Below, piece after piece: positions 31,201 to 40,108 of a DNA stretch of 64,000 bases. Source of the DNA: Aquisalinus sp. Its GTDB lineage: Bacteria > Pseudomonadota > Alphaproteobacteria > Caulobacterales > Parvularculaceae. The notes under the pieces were generated by a model, which worked only from the letters and a program-made list of their open reading frames with translations, was not told where the DNA came from and did no database searches. Position 1 is the stretch's first letter. Each line of letters begins with the position of its first letter. The stretch covers positions 81,979 to 145,978 of the forward strand of contig JALEGJ010000047.1 of the NCBI GenBank assembly GCA_022763115.1. The letters are read 5' to 3'. The position numbers were made by a program, and so were the translations under genes.

Positions 31201-31610
31201 TCTCCCTTGAGGAAGATGCTTACACTGAAACCGGCGGTCAGGGCATAAACCTGATCGTAGCTGACCGTGAGGCGGACAGTCTTCGGACGAATATAGGCGT
31301 CAAGGCAGGCAAAGTATTTGAGATTGAGCCAAATGCTTACGATACCGGTATTCCAGGTACGATCCACCCGCAATTTACGCTTGCATGGTCTCAAGAGCTA
31401 ATCGACGAGGATATCGAAGCTACCTATACTTATGAAAGCGGTGGTGAGAGCTTCACATTGTTCTCGGAGCCTGAGGATGGAGCGGCTATTATTGGTGCTG
31501 ACGTGGCTTATGAGAACGAATACGCAAAGGTTCACATTGGTGCTTCTGGAACGTTCGGCGACACGACAGATGTGTTCATTCTGCGCGCGGGCGTTGGGTT
31601 GAAGTGGTAA
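28254..31610 (+). CDS. Large autotransporter (type Va-like) with C-terminal beta-barrel
   Basis: Signal-like N-terminus, N.GTI.-type passenger repeats, and a C-terminal barrel-like region ending in RAGVGLKW. Confidence 0.8.
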   Translation: MKKNYTGRAFRMALLLGASFAAPGLFTAAHAQVTESGDITTPINTSTADNGSAADVILDGTITVEEGTAVSVDSDNTFTNNGTITVNASDDSVGVLLGAGFTGGFTNSGTITMEQSDAQRDEDAEGDSPPDYNDNRAAILVGSGGTFTGDILLDASSRVSVFGDLSAGFRVSGDLVGDTQIDGDFSITGANSQAVDISGNILGDVIFGAGSSIAVGGAGSTGVLVDGNIDGAFVFGGVMQVTGYTDLSPDDEGDEEQLALQGGAGVEVNGDVTGGVLINGAVPNGQLPEAEEGEDPMLNPANASITSLGGAPAIKISGSTIGLVDNSGLADPDTYGDFGFINRGVISSQGIYEGIDTFGILFDNATVEGGIRNDGTLRSLSVIADATSVLINNTISPTVFTGGVIETQAFGTAEVPISAVGVLIQGSSQVNEFTNSGIINTILTSDLGESVGVRDESGSIAAVTNSGVIAARSLDDLGTDNVLDDPETDDNEATPRVANIAMDFSANTSGITITNTVSDTFSGNLADRANFGNVIGDVLTGSGDDSYIADAGSTVGNISLGLGNDLMDLSMTASIEGSVEFGDGDDTFNLSNASILGDVFFGVGNDVLNLSDESTFDGALNDSDGLLSISLATDSVMNIRNADTIGLSSLSVDGTSTLGIAIADQGAGSTMLDISGLASFDAGATIKPIFLGGVPSANVNTFDIISAGTLNADIADLNANLQNSSDTPFLFNFSLDNPDGTNDIVLSVNRKTTEELGIAAALAPALDPTIEALNRDLDLGVLIFNLSSQEEFQEAFGQLVAGPLDAPLAYARAQTNSVTSIITQRLDMARNSGDYGRTFWLQEETYFVNRDEDEASNGFDGGGFAVAAGVDMSVNDTIDAIGLSASFSSARYDEQTGEDFPFNRVTYGLGAYGAASMGKVQIDARAEYSWADSDSERNVIIGGQRRRADGEWEGTQVAASGRVSYEADVRGYAVEPFASLDYLSLEEDAYTETGGQGINLIVADREADSLRTNIGVKAGKVFEIEPNAYDTGIPGTIHPQFTLAWSQELIDEDIEATYTYESGGESFTLFSEPEDGAAIIGADVAYENEYAKVHIGASGTFGDTTDVFILRAGVGLKW

Positions 31611-31678
31611 GCTGATTTTTTTCAGTTCTATAGCATGTCTGCACTATCGGTATGCAGATTTCTCAGGTGCGAATTTAT

Positions 31679-33790
31679 ATGAGTTCACATCAGTCTGCTG
31701 AAGTTCCTGAGGCAAAAAAAGTTGATACTGAGATAATTCAGCATGGGCAGAAGCGCTTGGACCCCTATAGCTGGATGAAAGACGAGAACTGGCAGCAGGT
31801 TTTGCGAGAACCTGATCATTTGCGTGAAGACATTCGACAACACCTTGAACGTGAGGCCAAATATTATGAGGCGCTGACAGCGGGGCTGGAGCCATTACGA
31901 CAAACTCTCGTTCGCGAAATGAGGGGAAGAATCCAGGAAGAGGATAGCACGGTTCCAGTTCCGGATGGGCCCTACGCATATTACTCCAGGTTTCGCGAAG
32001 GGGGTAATTACAGGGTTTTTTGCAGAATGCCGCGGGATGGCGGTGAAGAGACCATTCTCTATGATGGCGATGATGAGGCGGGGGATAGTGAGTTTTTTTC
32101 GGTAGGCTCCGTTGTCACTTCGCCCGACCATAATTTTCTAATATGCAGCACAGATCGCGTCGGCTCAGAGTATTACAATATACAAGTAAGAGACTTGACG
32201 ACCGGGAGTGACATCGGGACCCCGATCAAAAATACATCTGGTGAAGCTGTTTGGGCGTCAGACTCGAAAAGCTTCTTTTATATCGAACGTGATGCCAGTC
32301 AGCGCCCTAAAAGGGTCAGGCACCATGTTATTGGTGATAATCCAGATGCAGATCGTATCGTTTACGAAGAAGCAGACGATGGCATGTTTCTAAGTATTGG
32401 AAAAACCACTAGCGGTAAATTCATTATTATTCACATCGGAGATCAGGTTACAACGGAATCATGGTTCATCCCTGCTAACGAGCCCTTTTCTGATCCGGTG
32501 ATTTTCGCCCCCCGTATTATACAGCAAGAGTATTATGTCGATCACGTTGAGGACTGGTTTTTCATAAGAACAAATCAGGGCGGTGCAATAGATTTCAAGA
32601 TTGTGCGTGCATCCGTTGTTAACCCGTCGCGAGAAAACTGGCAGACAGTCATCCCTCACAGAGAGGGTACGCTTATTAGTGAATTCACTACATTCAAAGA
32701 GTATTTAGTGCGTGCTGAGCGTAAAGATGCGCGCCCGTGCATAGTTGTTAGTGACTATGAGGGAAATGAGAGTGAGATAGATTTTGAGGAAGCGGCCTAT
32801 AGCGTCTGGTATGAAGACGGCCGGGAATATGAAACAGATATTCTGCGTTTTCATTATGAGAGTATGTCGAGGTCGACCGAAATTATTGATTACAATATGC
32901 GCACGGGTCGGCGGGAGCTACGAAAACAGCGCAGCATACCTAGCGGGCACAACCCTGAGCTTTATATTGTTGAGCGTCTTGATGCTATTGCATCAGATGG
33001 CGCAAAAGTTCCAGTTGTTGTCTTGAGGCTAAAAGATACAGCCCTGGATGGCTCGGCACCGCTTCTGCTTTATGGATACGGATCTTATGGCGCCTACATT
33101 GATGATGGCTTTTCTTCAAACATCCTGTCTCTGGTGGATAGGGGAGTCGTCTATGCCCTTGCTCATATCCGTGGTGGCTCAGCAAAGGGACAGAGGTGGT
33201 ACCTTGATGGCAAGCTCGGCAAGAAAATGAACAGTTTCACTGATTTTATCGCCGCCGCGGAGTTGCTTATTGATAATGGGTACACGTCAAAGGGACGAAT
33301 TGTGAGTTATGGTGGTTCAGCTGGCGGTCTTTTGGTCGGTGCGTCAGTCAACTTGCGCCCGGACTTGTTCGGTGGTGTGCTGGCAGCGGTGCCTTTCGTT
33401 GATGTTCTGAATACGATCTCTGATGATACACTGCCTTTGACGCCGCCGGAATGGCCAGAATGGGGAGATCCAATTCACGATATTGAAGGGTACAACTGGA
33501 TTTCTCAGTACTCACCTTATGATAATATAAAGGCTGGCGAAGTTTACCCGCCCATATTAGCCACAGGAGGGCTGACAGATTACAGGGTTACCTATTGGGA
33601 AATGGCAAAATGGATTGCCCGGATGCGTGATGAAACAACGGGTGGCCCGTTCCTGTTACGGATGAACATGAAGGCAGGTCATGGTGGCTCTGCGGCACGA
33701 TTTGAACAGTTGGAAGAGCGAGCTCATCTTTTTGCGTTCGCTCTTGATCTGTGGGGGTTGCGCGACAAACAGCCTGTAAAGCATCACTAA
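31679..33790 (+). CDS. S9A prolyl oligopeptidase family protein (oligopeptidase B-like)
   Basis: DPYSWMKDENWQQVLREPDHLREDIRQHLERE N-terminus, HIRGGSAKGQRWYLDGK, YGGSAGGLLVGASVNLRPDLF, MKAGHGGSAARFEQLEE. Confidence 0.9.
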   Translation: MSSHQSAEVPEAKKVDTEIIQHGQKRLDPYSWMKDENWQQVLREPDHLREDIRQHLEREAKYYEALTAGLEPLRQTLVREMRGRIQEEDSTVPVPDGPYAYYSRFREGGNYRVFCRMPRDGGEETILYDGDDEAGDSEFFSVGSVVTSPDHNFLICSTDRVGSEYYNIQVRDLTTGSDIGTPIKNTSGEAVWASDSKSFFYIERDASQRPKRVRHHVIGDNPDADRIVYEEADDGMFLSIGKTTSGKFIIIHIGDQVTTESWFIPANEPFSDPVIFAPRIIQQEYYVDHVEDWFFIRTNQGGAIDFKIVRASVVNPSRENWQTVIPHREGTLISEFTTFKEYLVRAERKDARPCIVVSDYEGNESEIDFEEAAYSVWYEDGREYETDILRFHYESMSRSTEIIDYNMRTGRRELRKQRSIPSGHNPELYIVERLDAIASDGAKVPVVVLRLKDTALDGSAPLLLYGYGSYGAYIDDGFSSNILSLVDRGVVYALAHIRGGSAKGQRWYLDGKLGKKMNSFTDFIAAAELLIDNGYTSKGRIVSYGGSAGGLLVGASVNLRPDLFGGVLAAVPFVDVLNTISDDTLPLTPPEWPEWGDPIHDIEGYNWISQYSPYDNIKAGEVYPPILATGGLTDYRVTYWEMAKWIARMRDETTGGPFLLRMNMKAGHGGSAARFEQLEERAHLFAFALDLWGLRDKQPVKHH

Positions 33791-33793
33791 AAC

Positions 33794-35677
33794 TCAGGTG
33801 CATGCGAAGTCAGTTTCGCTGATGCGCTGACAGTGATCAACCCAGCCATAGGTATCCCAATAATCGACAAGACCGATATCTCTTGCAAAATTCTTAAAGG
33901 CAGGTTGTTGGCGTGCTTCTTTGCCATAAGGAGACCAGATGTTACCAAGGGATATTTCGTTCCAGGGAGAACTGATCTCCTTAAAAACTTCAAATGCTTT
34001 CTCGGGTTCGCCAAGCCTAACCAGAAAGTATGGAATCAACCCCTCTTTTAGAGGTTCACCATTATTGAGGTGCTGATCAATAATTGACAGTGCTTCATCA
34101 CGTTTGATCTGATCGTTGCTTAGTGATCCTGCTATGAGAACATCAATTTCTTCTCCTGAAAATTCGGTGATAACCCCCAATTTGAAGATAGGGCCAATTA
34201 GCCGCTGTGCGCGTTCAGGCTCGCCGCGCACAGCTGCAGCCTCGCCAAGCAGCCAGTTAGCCGGCAGGAACCCCAGCATCAGTGCCTGCCGTGCTAGACT
34301 TTCTCCCTTGTCGACATTGTCTTGCATGATATGAAAATAGGCAAGGCCATTTAATCCGTATGGAAACTTGGGGTCAAGTTCAACAACACGTTCGAAATAT
34401 GTTTGTCCCTCACGCAGGCGCCCAACCTGAAGCAGGGCAAGGCCATAGTAATGCAAGATTTCTACGTTACGTGGATCCAGCTCCAGAGCGCGGTCCAGTG
34501 ACTTCTGCATTTGTACATATTTGCGTTGCTGCATATAGGTTGCGCCAAGAATCGCATGGCCGTCTGCGAGATTAGGATCAATGCTGATTGAACGCAAAGC
34601 ATTCGTTTCGGCTTTTATCCAATGCTCTTCCAGATCAACATCAGCATAGGTTGGCATTTGCATGTAGGCTTCAGCAAGTGCTGCCCAGGCGCGGGCGAAC
34701 TTGGGGTCCTCTTCCAGAGCTGCTTCATAGAAGGCAATAGCTCTTGGCAGCGCATCGCCCACACGTGGGATGCTGGCTTCGTGTCCCTGAAGAAAAAAGG
34801 CATAAGCTTCAGGGCTGGTAGTAGCTTTCTCAACCAGACGTTCACCCTCATTGACGTTAAGGACGATCTCCAGTTCTTCAGATACCGCTCGTGCGATTTT
34901 TTCCTGAACGTCAAAAATATCTGCAACGGCGTCATTGTAGCTTTCGGACCAGATGACGTAGCCGTCAGCAATCTCGACAAGCTGAACGGATATTCGAAAA
35001 CGGCCGTCCTGTTCCCTGATGGAACCGGTGAGAACATGGTCAACATTTAAGGAGGCACCGATGAGTTCGAGATTCCCGGCGGACTGCTTCATGGCAAAAG
35101 ATGACGTTCGTCCGGCAACGCGCAAATCTTCAAGGCGGAATAAAGCGTTCAGCAACTCCTCAGCAATGCCATCAGCAAAATATCCTTGATCCTGATTAGC
35201 GCTGAGATCTGTAAAGGGCAGAACAGCAATGGAAATTTTTTCTTCGCCATGGAAGTGGTTCTCATCGGCAAGTCCCATGGGCGCTTGCCCGACTACTTCG
35301 ACCGGTGCTGTCTCTGCAGGCACGTCAGCTCGCTGGATACTTGGTTTGTCTGGCGTTATGAAGTCCGCCCCAATTAAAACGAGCACGATTGTTGCGGCAC
35401 CATAAATTGCATAGTCAAATTTGAAGCCGGATTTTGCCTGTGCGTTGTCGCCAGCTGCCTTGGCGGACCGTTTGGACCAGAAGCCCCAGTTGATAAGCAT
35501 GACGACCGGGAAAAGAATGATCAACAGCAGGACCATTGCTGAGTTTACCCAGTCCGGCAGATTCAATGCCGGTACCATAATTTCTGCGATTTGCATGATG
35601 ATCCAGCCGACCATCAGATAAATGACGACAACGCGGGTGATCGGTCGATCAGAAAGGGCAGCAAGTAATTTTTCCAT
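33794..35677 (-). CDS. TPR protein with an N-terminal membrane segment and TolB_N/FlgO-like domain
   Basis: SIAVLPFTDLSANQDQGYFADGIAEELLNALFRLEDLRVAGRTSSFAMK followed by TPR repeats. Confidence 0.75.
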   Translation of the reverse strand: MEKLLAALSDRPITRVVVIYLMVGWIIMQIAEIMVPALNLPDWVNSAMVLLLIILFPVVMLINWGFWSKRSAKAAGDNAQAKSGFKFDYAIYGAATIVLVLIGADFITPDKPSIQRADVPAETAPVEVVGQAPMGLADENHFHGEEKISIAVLPFTDLSANQDQGYFADGIAEELLNALFRLEDLRVAGRTSSFAMKQSAGNLELIGASLNVDHVLTGSIREQDGRFRISVQLVEIADGYVIWSESYNDAVADIFDVQEKIARAVSEELEIVLNVNEGERLVEKATTSPEAYAFFLQGHEASIPRVGDALPRAIAFYEAALEEDPKFARAWAALAEAYMQMPTYADVDLEEHWIKAETNALRSISIDPNLADGHAILGATYMQQRKYVQMQKSLDRALELDPRNVEILHYYGLALLQVGRLREGQTYFERVVELDPKFPYGLNGLAYFHIMQDNVDKGESLARQALMLGFLPANWLLGEAAAVRGEPERAQRLIGPIFKLGVITEFSGEEIDVLIAGSLSNDQIKRDEALSIIDQHLNNGEPLKEGLIPYFLVRLGEPEKAFEVFKEISSPWNEISLGNIWSPYGKEARQQPAFKNFARDIGLVDYWDTYGWVDHCQRISETDFACT

Positions 35678-35791
35678 GATGTTATGTTATCCCGTATGCT
35701 GGTCTGTGGGCAAGGCTTTGCTTGTCAGGGTTTGCTTTTTGCAGAAGGCCTGCTAGCCTTCATTGAGGGAAAACTGTCGTGAGGGAGTGAC

Positions 35792-37726
35792 ATGACCAGA
35801 ATTTATTCTGCTTTATTTGCAATTACTTCAATTTTCTTAGGTGGAGCATATGCGCTGCCACCGATAGAGGCATATGGCGAATTACCATTTATCAGTGATA
35901 TGTCGATCTCCCCGGATGGTGAAAAGCTTGCTTATCTTGCCAATATAGATGGTCGGGACGTGATGACGGTTTATCGACTTGGAGAAGGCCCAATAATGGC
36001 GGTAGGTACGGACGAGATCAACGCCCGTTATGTCCGCTTCGCGAACGATAAGTACGCCATACTTGGAGCCTCCGAGGCAACCAGAGTGGCGGGCTATACA
36101 GGGAGATTTGATTTCACTGCGGCCTTTTCCATAAATCTTGAAAACCGAGACTTTGTCCAATTGTTACGTCGAAACGACGATCTCTATCCGGCGCAATCCG
36201 GGCTTGGTAGAATTGTAGGGCATGTAGCTGGTGAGGATCGCGTTTTCATGCCGGCTTATATGGGAGGTGGCGGTGATCCCATTTATAGCCTTCTCAAAGT
36301 CGATCTGGATAATGGACGTGGCCGAAGCTTTGTTCGTGGGCGTGAGGCGACAATTGACTGGTTTGTGGATCAGAATGGCGATGTGCTGGCACGTGAAGAC
36401 TATAATAATCGCCGTAATGAGTATAAACTTTGGACACGTGAAGGCCGGGATTGGATTCTTTTTTACGAGGAAGAAAGTGATCTCATTCCCTTTTCAGTAG
36501 TTGGCGTCAAGCAGGATAAAACAGCTCTTATTGTCATTGATCAAAGTCGAAGTGGCTATGAGGCTATCTATGAGCTCGATTTTGAGGGTAACTTTTCATC
36601 AGAGGTCTTCGCCAAGCCGGACGCAAGCGTTGAGCGTGTCCTGACTGATCCGAACCGTATTGTTTATGGTGTTCAGTATGGCGGTTTGCGCCCCTCTTAT
36701 GAGTTTTATGATGATGATCTTACGTTGGCTATGAGACGTATCCAGAGTACTTTCGCAGACAGTTCCGTCTTCTTCGAAGGTGCAGACAAGTCGTTTCAGG
36801 TTTTACTTGTTTTTGTCACGGGTGGTGGTTCATCCGGTGAATACTATATGTATGACCGACAAAAGGATGAGTTGAACCGTGCCTTGAGTGCGCGTCCCCA
36901 GATCGGATCGGAGTTTGTCGCTCCGGCGGATGTCATAGAGTATAAAGCGAGAGATGGATTGACTATCCCGTCAATTTTGACATGGCCGTTGAACCGTACG
37001 CCTGAAGAGCGTCAGAATATGCCATTGATAGTTATACCGCATGGCGGGCCTGAATCTTATGACGGGGTAGGTTTCGACTGGTTAGCCCAATATTTTGCCA
37101 GCCGGGGCTATCTGGTGTTGCAGCCCAATTTTCGGGGGTCGGATGGTTTTGGCCGTGAGTTTCTGCTGGCAGGTCGTGGCGAATGGGGCGGCAAAATGCA
37201 GGACGATGTCACCGATGGTGTGCAGGCTTTGATACGCGGCGGATATGTCGATCCGGAACGAGTTTGTATTATCGGAGCCAGCTATGGCGGGTACTCAGCG
37301 CTGGCTGGTGGCGCCTTTACGCCCGATCTCTATAAATGCGTAGCCGCTATCGCGCCCGTAAGCGACTTGCCACGTATGCTTGATGACGAGCGCCGCGACC
37401 GGGGGCGCGATCACTGGGTCTACTCTTACTGGCAGGCTGTCATCGGTGACAGGTCAGAAGAGCGCGCCAAGCTGGATCAGATTTCACCGGCCAATCACGC
37501 TGCATCGTTCCAGGCACCTGTGCTGCTTATCCATGGACGCGACGATACAGTTGTGCCGATCCGGCAAAGCGAGATCATGGAACGTGCATTGCGTCGGGCA
37601 GACAAACAGGTAGAGTTGGTGCGCTTGCGTGGCGAGGACCATTATCTCTCGTCAAGTGAAACGCGCCTTGAGGCATTGAAGCTGCTGGATGCTTTCGTAC
37701 GGGAGCATTTAGGCCCAGCTCTTTAG
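35792..37726 (+). CDS. Exported S9 family peptidase
   Basis: PLIVIPHGGPESYDGVGFDWLAQYFASRGYLVLQPNFRGSDGFG; IIGASYGGYSALAGG; LIHGRDDTVVPIRQSE. Confidence 0.9.
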   Translation: MTRIYSALFAITSIFLGGAYALPPIEAYGELPFISDMSISPDGEKLAYLANIDGRDVMTVYRLGEGPIMAVGTDEINARYVRFANDKYAILGASEATRVAGYTGRFDFTAAFSINLENRDFVQLLRRNDDLYPAQSGLGRIVGHVAGEDRVFMPAYMGGGGDPIYSLLKVDLDNGRGRSFVRGREATIDWFVDQNGDVLAREDYNNRRNEYKLWTREGRDWILFYEEESDLIPFSVVGVKQDKTALIVIDQSRSGYEAIYELDFEGNFSSEVFAKPDASVERVLTDPNRIVYGVQYGGLRPSYEFYDDDLTLAMRRIQSTFADSSVFFEGADKSFQVLLVFVTGGGSSGEYYMYDRQKDELNRALSARPQIGSEFVAPADVIEYKARDGLTIPSILTWPLNRTPEERQNMPLIVIPHGGPESYDGVGFDWLAQYFASRGYLVLQPNFRGSDGFGREFLLAGRGEWGGKMQDDVTDGVQALIRGGYVDPERVCIIGASYGGYSALAGGAFTPDLYKCVAAIAPVSDLPRMLDDERRDRGRDHWVYSYWQAVIGDRSEERAKLDQISPANHAASFQAPVLLIHGRDDTVVPIRQSEIMERALRRADKQVELVRLRGEDHYLSSSETRLEALKLLDAFVREHLGPAL

Positions 37727-37742
37727 TGATCTGTCCTCAAAA

Positions 37743-39638
37743 TCATGTGGTCAGGGCTGCTTCGGTTTCGCGGGCCTGGTCGAATTGGAGACGGGCGAGG
37801 CGCGCATAAAGTCCGTCCTGGGCGACGAGTTCTGTATGCGTCCCTTCCTCGACGATCCGGCCTTCGTCCATCACGATGATCCGGTCAGCAGAGAGAACTG
37901 TCGCCAATCGGTGCGCGATCACCAGTGTTGTGCGATCTCGGGAAATTTCGGCAAAGGCGCGCTGGACCGCCTGCTCGCTTTCTGCATCAAGGGCGCTGGT
38001 GGCCTCGTCCAGCAAAAGCACAGGCGCATCACGCAATATCGCCCGGGCAATGGCGATGCGCTGACGCTGGCCACCCGATAGTGTTGTGGCGCGCTCGCCA
38101 AGGTCAGTATCGTAGCCTTGTGGCAACCGTTTGATAAAATCATCTGCGTAAGCGGCTTTTGCTGCCGCAATGACTTCGTCATCGCTTGCATCAATCCGAC
38201 CATAGCGGATGTTGTCCATGGCTGAGCCGGAGAATAACGGGGTTGCTTGTTGAACAATTGCGAACTGACGTCTCAGATCTGAGGGGGACAAATCGAGATA
38301 GGGTTTAGTGTCGATACTGAGTGTGCCTGTCTGTGGATCATAAAAGCGTAACAGCAACTGGAATATCGTACTCTTTCCGGCACCCGAAGGGCCGACCAGC
38401 GCTACTGTCTCGCCCGGCGAGACCGTGAATGATACTTCTTTTAGAACCTGGTCCTGCAACCGGCTTGGGTACGCAAAACTGATACTATCAAAACGTACCT
38501 CGCCCAGCGCACGATCCAGGCGTTTTGCGCTGACAGGTGCCTTGATATCCGGCACTTCATCAAGCAATTCCATCAGGCGTTCGGTTGCACCGGCAGCGCG
38601 CAAGAACTCCGCCCAGGTCTCTGTCAGAAAACCTGCACCCGAGACGGCGAAAAAGGCGAGCATTGAAAATTGCAGGATCTCGCCGGCGCTGATATTGCCG
38701 CGCGTCACTTCGCTGGCCCCGTACCAGAAGATAAAGATCATTGCGACAAGACCACCAGAGAAAATAACTGCTGTCATGAAGCTGCGGGCGAGCAGACGGG
38801 AGCGGTTTGCTGAAAAAGTGTTTTCGGCTGTTGCACCGAAAGCAGCCCGCTCTTCTTCTTCGCGGGTGAACGCCTGAACTGTTTGAATGGCGCCAAGGCT
38901 TTCGCCAGCCCGTGCCGAGGCATCGGCCAAGCGGTCCTGACTGTCTCGCGAGAGCCGCTGGATTCGACGCCCCAGGAAGATTGCTGGCAGCACAACAAGC
39001 GGCCCGATGGCAATAACCATCAGCGTCAACTTCCAGCTGACCAGTAGCATCAGAATGAGGGCACCGATTGTGGTCGCAATGGAACGCAGCGCAAATGAGA
39101 TAGAGGACCCGATCACTGTTTCGATCAGCGTCGTATCTGTCGTGAGGCGCGACAGAACCTCGCCTGTACGGATGCGCTCATAGAATGTCGGGCTGAGCGA
39201 AAGCAGGTGGTCGTAGACGGCACGGCGCAGGTCCGTGATGACGCGCTGCCCGAGTACACTAACATGATAGAAACGCAGGGCGCTGGTAATCCCTACCAGT
39301 ACAGCAAGAATCACGGCCAGCCTGAAATAGGAACTGATAGATGCGGGATCACCGAGCGCAAAATTATCGCAATAGGCAAGGGCCGCAGCATTGTCGCCAA
39401 ACCCGCAATCAACCAGCAAGCGCGCTGCTGACGGGAGGGCTAGACTCAAAAAGGCAGCAACAACAAGAAAAAACAAAAATATGGCAATTCTGCCGGGATA
39501 ACGCGCAACAAAGGGCCATAACCGACTTAGTGGCTTGAGCGAGTTGGATTTGTCGCGATGCTCCTTGTCGCGGTTCAGCTCTGCCATGAAACCCTCACCA
39601 GCGCCGCGCGCGGATGTTACCTGTGCTGTATCTGTCAT
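37743..39638 (-). CDS. ABC transporter ATP-binding/permease (MsbA-like exporter)
   Basis: ABC TM domain, Walker A VALVGPSGAGKSTIFQLLLRFYDPQTG, signature TTLSGGQRQRIAIARAIL, Walker B APVLLLDEATSALDAESE. Confidence 0.93.
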   Translation of the reverse strand: MTDTAQVTSARGAGEGFMAELNRDKEHRDKSNSLKPLSRLWPFVARYPGRIAIFLFFLVVAAFLSLALPSAARLLVDCGFGDNAAALAYCDNFALGDPASISSYFRLAVILAVLVGITSALRFYHVSVLGQRVITDLRRAVYDHLLSLSPTFYERIRTGEVLSRLTTDTTLIETVIGSSISFALRSIATTIGALILMLLVSWKLTLMVIAIGPLVVLPAIFLGRRIQRLSRDSQDRLADASARAGESLGAIQTVQAFTREEEERAAFGATAENTFSANRSRLLARSFMTAVIFSGGLVAMIFIFWYGASEVTRGNISAGEILQFSMLAFFAVSGAGFLTETWAEFLRAAGATERLMELLDEVPDIKAPVSAKRLDRALGEVRFDSISFAYPSRLQDQVLKEVSFTVSPGETVALVGPSGAGKSTIFQLLLRFYDPQTGTLSIDTKPYLDLSPSDLRRQFAIVQQATPLFSGSAMDNIRYGRIDASDDEVIAAAKAAYADDFIKRLPQGYDTDLGERATTLSGGQRQRIAIARAILRDAPVLLLDEATSALDAESEQAVQRAFAEISRDRTTLVIAHRLATVLSADRIIVMDEGRIVEEGTHTELVAQDGLYARLARLQFDQARETEAALTT

Positions 39639-40108
39639 CTGTCACGTCTCCTCTTGCGCGCTTACACCGGAAACAGTGCGGAGGCATAGTCTGCATTGGC
39701 AGGTGGCCGATGGGACGTAGCAGGATCTGCTAGGTTTCGGATAAAGTTTCATCCCCCCTTCCCCGGGAAGATGAGAAATCATTGTCGTCATCTGTCAGCA
39801 GCGCCCAAGTTTTCAGAGGGTTATTCGCGCGCCATACAGAGAACAGGTACCAGAATGTCAAAGAGCCGTCATTTTGAACCAAAACGACAACCTGAAACCG
39901 GAAGGCTTCAGGCAAGACAAACATAGATCAAAAAATGAACAATGTCAATTGTAAATTTGCCTGTTTCCGCACTAAGCTCCGGTTTTTGAACTGTTTTAGC
40001 TAGCTGCCAGGTTCCTTACTAATCCGTCATGGGCACCAAATTTTCTTGCCACTTTTTGTCCGTGCCTGCATTGTCAGGCAATAATGGGTAAAAACCAGGG
40101 GTACTTAC

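Noticed and set aside
37743-39638. Bacteriocin- or toxin-dedicated ABC exporter with the nearby peptidases
   Set aside because: No precursor peptide ORF or peptidase C39 domain seen; sequence fits a generic MsbA-like exporter.
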